A stretch of DNA of 36,482 bases. It comes from JBOGJG01 sp050747825 (GTDB taxonomy: Bacteria > Acidobacteriota > UBA6911 > RPQK01 > JBOGJG01). The notes beneath the pieces are model-generated. The model saw only the letters and a program-made list of their open reading frames with translations. It had not been told where the DNA came from and ran no database searches. Position numbers and translations under genes: made by a program. The stretch spans positions 1 through 36,482 of the forward strand of contig JBOGJG010000038.1 in assembly GCA_050747825.1 (NCBI GenBank), read 5' to 3'. This document shows, one piece after another, positions 32,791 through 36,482 of the stretch (position 1 is its first letter; the number at the start of each line of letters is the position of its first letter).

Positions 32791-35042
32791 TCTTTCCTCT
32801 GGCCAGCGTCAAGTGGTGGCCCAAGCGTGTCTTGTACTTGCCTTTTATAGCTGTCTGCGCGCCGGAAGATTTCTCCGATATTCAAGTGTAGAAAGCGGCG
32901 GTCTTCGATGATAACCCGGCCGTTGACGATGACCGTGTGCACGGAACTGCCGTTGAGGCTGTAGACCAGAGTGCTGTAAAAGTCGTAGAGGGGGAAGGCG
33001 GCCGGCGAGTCCAGCTTCACCAGAATCAAGTCTGCCCTTTTCCCGGGTTCCAGGCTTCCAATTTGATCTTCCAGCCCCAGCGCGGCCGCTCCGCCGCGAG
33101 TGGCGATGGTCAGGGCCTGCCGGGCGCTGAGGGCAGTCGGGTCTCCGCTGTCCACTTTGTGCAGCTTGGCCATAGTGTCCATTTCCTGGAAGAGATCAAG
33201 ATTGTTGTTGCTTACCGGGCCATCGGTTCCCAGGCCGAGTTGCATTTCCTTGCCCAGCATCTGCACGACGGGAGCGACCCCCGACGCCAGCTTCATATTG
33301 CTTTCAGGGTTATGAACAACCCCGACTCCGCGCAGCTTCAGGAGGTCCAGCTCATGCGGTTGGGCCCACACCACATGGGCGGCGATCAACCGTTCGGAGA
33401 GGAATCCGATCTCCTCCAGATACTGGGTCGGCCTGAATCCGGTTTCTTTCACAAGCTGCTGGACCTCGTTTTCCGTCTCGGCCAGATGAATCAGCAGGGG
33501 CACATCGTAGCGATCGGCAAGTTCTTTGCAGGCCAGCAGCACTTCGCGTGAGCAGGTATAAGGAGCGTGAGGCGCCACGGCCGGGATCACCAGAGAGTGG
33601 TCTTTCCATCTTCGAATGAACTCTTCCGTGTAGGACAGGGCTTCATCGGGACTGGCGTGGTCGGGAGCTGGAAAGCCGATAATGGTTTGCCCGAGGACGG
33701 CTCGCATTCCGGCCTCGGCAGTGGCTCGGGCAACCTGGTCCTCAAAGTAATACATGTCCGCATAGGTCGTTGTTCCGGATGCGAGCATTTCGGCTGCCGA
33801 AAGCAGGGTTCCCCAGTAAACGAATTCCGGATCGACATTTTCCTTTTCCGCCGGAAACATGTAGTTGTAAAGCCAGTCCATCAGGCGAAGGTCGTCAGCC
33901 ATGCCCCGCATCAGGGACATGGCGGCATGCTGGTGGCCATTGATCAGGCCGGGCAGGATTAGTGAGCCGGCGGCATCGAGCCTGCGAGCTGCCGGGTAGT
34001 CAGAGTCCTGGGCGAGCGGCCCGACGGCCACGATCGTGTCATCTGAAATGGCCACATACCCTGGCTCGTAAACGGTATAGTCCGGGTCCATGGTGATGAC
34101 GGTTCCTGTAACCAGCAAGTCCACTTCCTGCCCGCCCGCTGTCGGTGGGGTGCCCGGCTCCTCAACCGACCGGCAAGCGCTCAGAAGCAGACAGCTCATC
34201 AGGAGAAGGGGCACAAGGCGCAACAGACCGAGTAGAAAGCGTCGAAAGTCGTCTTTGACTCGCCGGACAGTCCGCAGAACGTCCTCATGATCCAGCTTCT
34301 CGTCCCTCACGCCAGCTGCCCTGTTGCTGATACAAGAGAGTCCCATGACTTCTTTCCCCATGTGGTTGAGGGCGATCACCTCGGGAACGGTGGACATGCC
34401 CACGGCGTCGGCGCCCATGCCGCGCAGCATCTGAATTTCAGCCGGTGTCTCGTAACTCGGTCCTTTAACCGCCGCATAGACGCCCTGCCGCAGCGAGAGG
34501 CGCAGCTCCAGGGCGAGGCGGTAACCCAGGTCCAGAAGCCTGCGGCTGTAGGTGTAGGTCATGTCGGGGAAGCGCTGTCCCAACTCATCCAGGTTGGGGC
34601 CGCACAGAGGATTATCGCCCAAGAGGTTGATATGGTCCCGGATCAACATGAGGTCGCCGGGCGCATAATCCTCGTTAAGGGCGCCGGCGGCATTAGTGAT
34701 CACAAAGATTTTTCCGCCCCAGAGGGCCAGCGCTCGGACCGCGAATACAATCTCTGACATCGGTACGCCTTCGTAGAAGTGGACTCTGCCCTGCAACGCA
34801 CAGAACCGCTGCTGCTCATCCCTGGCAACCGCCAGGCGTCCGGCGTGGCCCACGATAGACGAAACGGGAAAATGGGGAATCTCCTGGTAAGAGGCGGACT
34901 CAGTGTCCGGCAAATCCTCCACGAATTCACCCAGGCCGCTGCCCAGGACAAAGACGGTTTCAGGTGCATCGCCAAACCGGTCAGCCAGAAATCGCACCGC
35001 CTCTTTGAGTTGACCCACGTACGTTCCTGAATCTATCTTCAT
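32787..35042 (-). CDS. Purine nucleoside phosphorylase fused to a lipoprotein-signal amidohydrolase
   Basis: One 751-residue frame with two enzymes. Residues 1-275 are a trimeric-type purine nucleoside phosphorylase: GSGLG (phosphate loop), GRVHFYEG, TNAAG, YETPAEI (Glu198), STVPEVI and SNRAAG (Asn240), the Glu/Asn pair that selects 6-oxopurines. Residues 268-290 then form an internal signal with the lipobox LSAC (Cys290), preceded by Arg-Arg and a Leu-rich core. Residues 305-751 are an MtaD/SsnA-type deaminase: HxH at 370-372, His519 with Glu522 (HLAETE), His556 and Asp607 (GTDGP). Single-domain family members are about 270 and 430-450 residues. The leader lacks a Shine-Dalgarno and holds CTGACAA repeats. 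An internal TTG start near codon 274 is possible but has no ribosome-binding site. Both active sites look intact. Confidence 0.88.
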   Translation of the reverse strand: MKIDSGTYVGQLKEAVRFLADRFGDAPETVFVLGSGLGEFVEDLPDTESASYQEIPHFPVSSIVGHAGRLAVARDEQQRFCALQGRVHFYEGVPMSEIVFAVRALALWGGKIFVITNAAGALNEDYAPGDLMLIRDHINLLGDNPLCGPNLDELGQRFPDMTYTYSRRLLDLGYRLALELRLSLRQGVYAAVKGPSYETPAEIQMLRGMGADAVGMSTVPEVIALNHMGKEVMGLSCISNRAAGVRDEKLDHEDVLRTVRRVKDDFRRFLLGLLRLVPLLLMSCLLLSACRSVEEPGTPPTAGGQEVDLLVTGTVITMDPDYTVYEPGYVAISDDTIVAVGPLAQDSDYPAARRLDAAGSLILPGLINGHQHAAMSLMRGMADDLRLMDWLYNYMFPAEKENVDPEFVYWGTLLSAAEMLASGTTTYADMYYFEDQVARATAEAGMRAVLGQTIIGFPAPDHASPDEALSYTEEFIRRWKDHSLVIPAVAPHAPYTCSREVLLACKELADRYDVPLLIHLAETENEVQQLVKETGFRPTQYLEEIGFLSERLIAAHVVWAQPHELDLLKLRGVGVVHNPESNMKLASGVAPVVQMLGKEMQLGLGTDGPVSNNNLDLFQEMDTMAKLHKVDSGDPTALSARQALTIATRGGAAALGLEDQIGSLEPGKRADLILVKLDSPAAFPLYDFYSTLVYSLNGSSVHTVIVNGRVIIEDRRFLHLNIGEIFRRADSYKRQVQDTLGPPLDAGQRKD

Positions 35043-35044
35043 GC

Positions 35045-35069
35045 CCGTTGTCAGTTGTCAGCTTGTCAC
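35045..35069 (-). repeat. CTGACAA heptamer tract in the leader of the fused ORF
   Basis: On the minus strand GTGACAAG, CTGACAA and CTGACAA stand in tandem, filling most of the 29-bp gap between the transporter stop and the fused ORF start. The word resembles the CTGACCG repeat at the window ends. It replaces a recognisable ribosome-binding site. Confidence 0.55.
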
Positions 35070-35071
35070 GT

Positions 35072-36304
35072 TCACATCAGCATCCCGGCCAGCGTTGCAG
35101 TCATAAAACTGGCCAGCGAACCCGCCAGCAGAGCTCGAAGCCCGAGTTTCGCCAGATCGGACTTTCGGCTGGGAGCCAGTCCGCCAATGCCTCCGATGAG
35201 AATGCCGATGCTGGACAGGTTGGCGAACCCGCAAAGAGCGTAGGTGGCAATCAATTCGGACTTTTGGCTCAGTCTATCCTGAATGGCCGCCAGATCAACG
35301 TAAGCGATGAATTCGTTCAGGATCACCTTGATTCCAATCAGTTGGCCGACTTCCGTAATGTCCTCCCAAGGCACCCCCATCAGGAAGGCCACCGGCCCCG
35401 CTATGTATCCAAGAATGAGCTGCATGCTCAGTTCGGCGCCGAAATAATCCTCAAATCCCATCAGGCTACCCAGACCCGCCAGAATGCCGTTCAGAAGATA
35501 GATGATGGAGATGAAAGCGATCAGCATGGCAGCCACATTGATGGCCAGGATGACTCCTTTGCCGGCGCCTCGAGCCGCGGCATCGATGACGTTGACGTCT
35601 TCTTTCTTGATTTCGAGAGTAACCTTTCCGGCCGTCTTCGACTGGCCGGTCTCCGGCACGAGTATCTTGGCCATCAGCAGCGCGGCAGGCGCGGCCATAA
35701 CGCTGGCCGATATCAAGTACTCGGCGTTGATCCCGAGCGCGATGTAGCCACCCAGAATAGCCCCTGACACGGTGGCCATTCCGCCGGTCATCAGCGCCAT
35801 CAGCTCGGATTGAGTCATCTCCGGCACATAGGGCGCGATCACCAGCGGAGCTTCCGTATGCCCCATGAAAACATTGGCTGCGGCGGCCAGCGATTCCGAG
35901 CCGCTCACGCCCATGAAGCGCGTCATGATCCGTGCCATCCCGATGACGATCAACTGCATGATGCCCAAATAGTAGAGAACCGTAAAGAAGCTGGAAATGA
36001 AGATCAGGATGGGGAGCACCTTAAAGGCAAAGACGAATCGACTCGGGTCGGGGTCGGATGCCAGCCAGCCAAAGACGAATGATCCCCCGGCATCGGCGAA
36101 GCTGATCAGGCGAGTGACCCCAGCCGCTACCGCGGTCAGCGCTTGCTGCCCCAGCTCAATCTTGAGGATAAAGAGCGCAAAGACAAGCTGGAGGACGATT
36201 CCCCACACTACCGTCTCCCATCGGATGGCCCTGCGGTTGGAAGAAAATAGATAAGCCACTCCCAGAAGAAAGGCGATTCCAAGCAGGCCGATGAGTCGAT
36301 CCAC
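35072..36304 (-). CDS. nupC: Concentrative nucleoside transporter (NupC/CNT family)
   Basis: A 410-residue inner-membrane transporter that imports nucleosides with an ion gradient. Features are the NRRAIRW N-terminal segment, the nucleoside-binding GHTEAPLVIAPY (about 158-169), ATVSGAILGGYI, and the late GIKVILNEFIAYVDL motif that binds ribose. About eight to ten helices are visible. The start is read as GTG at 36304. The 178 bases upstream to the window end hold only a TAGAAT sequence close to the start and the CTGACCG array. The PNP-amidohydrolase ORF follows after 29 bases, so uptake and phosphorolysis are probably one operon. Confidence 0.93.
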   Translation of the reverse strand: MDRLIGLLGIAFLLGVAYLFSSNRRAIRWETVVWGIVLQLVFALFILKIELGQQALTAVAAGVTRLISFADAGGSFVFGWLASDPDPSRFVFAFKVLPILIFISSFFTVLYYLGIMQLIVIGMARIMTRFMGVSGSESLAAAANVFMGHTEAPLVIAPYVPEMTQSELMALMTGGMATVSGAILGGYIALGINAEYLISASVMAAPAALLMAKILVPETGQSKTAGKVTLEIKKEDVNVIDAAARGAGKGVILAINVAAMLIAFISIIYLLNGILAGLGSLMGFEDYFGAELSMQLILGYIAGPVAFLMGVPWEDITEVGQLIGIKVILNEFIAYVDLAAIQDRLSQKSELIATYALCGFANLSSIGILIGGIGGLAPSRKSDLAKLGLRALLAGSLASFMTATLAGMLM

Positions 36305-36344
36305 GTCGAGCGCCGATTCTACCGAAAGCCGGGGACGTTCCTTA

Positions 36345-36482
36345 GGCTGACCGCGGACCGGCTGACGGCTGACCGGCTGACCGCTGACCGGCTGACCGGC
36401 TGACCGCTGACCGCTGACCGGCTGACCGCTGACCGGCTGACCGCTGACCGGCTGACCGCTGACCGGCTGACCGGCTGACCGC
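36345..36482. repeat. CTGACCG array with alternating 7- and 8-bp spacing
   Basis: At least 16 exact CTGACCG words occur: one at 36347-36353 and 15 from 36368 to the window end, spaced alternately 7 and 8 bases so that a 15-bp higher-order unit is often visible. The word is the reverse complement of the repeat at bases 1-35. The array runs off the window. Nothing gene-like is seen in it. Confidence 0.9.

Overview
The window looks like a chromosomal contig of a didermic heterotroph, most likely an Acidobacteriota member. This is an inference. The main support is the TonB protein, with a 14-residue proline run followed by Gly-Val-Pro-Gly-Gly-type repeats. Secreted proteins with duplicated 'FP..F..G' domains, and sulfatase, PSD1/DUF1553 and DUF1501 genes, also fit. 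Planctomycetes or Verrucomicrobia share the latter genes but fit the housekeeping cluster less well. Both ends of the window run into the same 7-8 bp microrepeat in opposite orientation, as expected where an assembly breaks at repeats.

Positions 1-10.5 kb are conserved core genes. They comprise tgt, yajC, secD and secF (tRNA queuosine modification and Sec export); a tonB-exbB-exbD-exbD-TPR lipoprotein operon (energised outer-membrane uptake); and a bifunctional Rel (p)ppGpp synthetase/hydrolase converging on rpmB (L28). A 308-bp region of nested inverted microrepeats separates tgt from yajC.

Positions 10.5-22.8 kb are accessory and catabolic. They hold a tandem two-domain sulfatase, a small antibiotic-biosynthesis-type monooxygenase whose 3' end overlaps a convergent B12-binding radical SAM gene, a membrane acyltransferase of the heparan-glucosaminide N-acetyltransferase type, a PSD1-family cytochrome with its DUF1501 partner, an exported HpcH/HpaI-type aldolase, and an uncharacterised secreted protein. 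Together they suggest turnover of sulfated or amino-sugar polymers at the cell surface.

Positions 22.8-32.2 kb hold a 14-repeat LVIVD beta-propeller lipoprotein translationally coupled to a half-length cutC, an exported M14 zinc carboxypeptidase, a PQQ-like beta-propeller protein and an FG-GAP/VCBS protein with a lyase-like architecture. Three genes here keep their 5' ends but lack their 3' halves (cutC, a cytochrome c'-like gene and a nucleotidyltransferase-like gene), which suggests ongoing gene decay.

Positions 32.2-36.3 kb, all on the minus strand, form a nucleoside-salvage cluster: a CNT/NupC transporter, then a single 751-residue ORF that joins purine nucleoside phosphorylase, an internal lipoprotein signal and an MtaD/SsnA-type amidohydrolase. 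A Phd/VapC-type toxin-antitoxin pair follows. The fused ORF is the most unusual feature of the window. As read, it would place a phosphorylase in the cytoplasm and a deaminase outside the inner membrane from one translation product, with the transporter between them.
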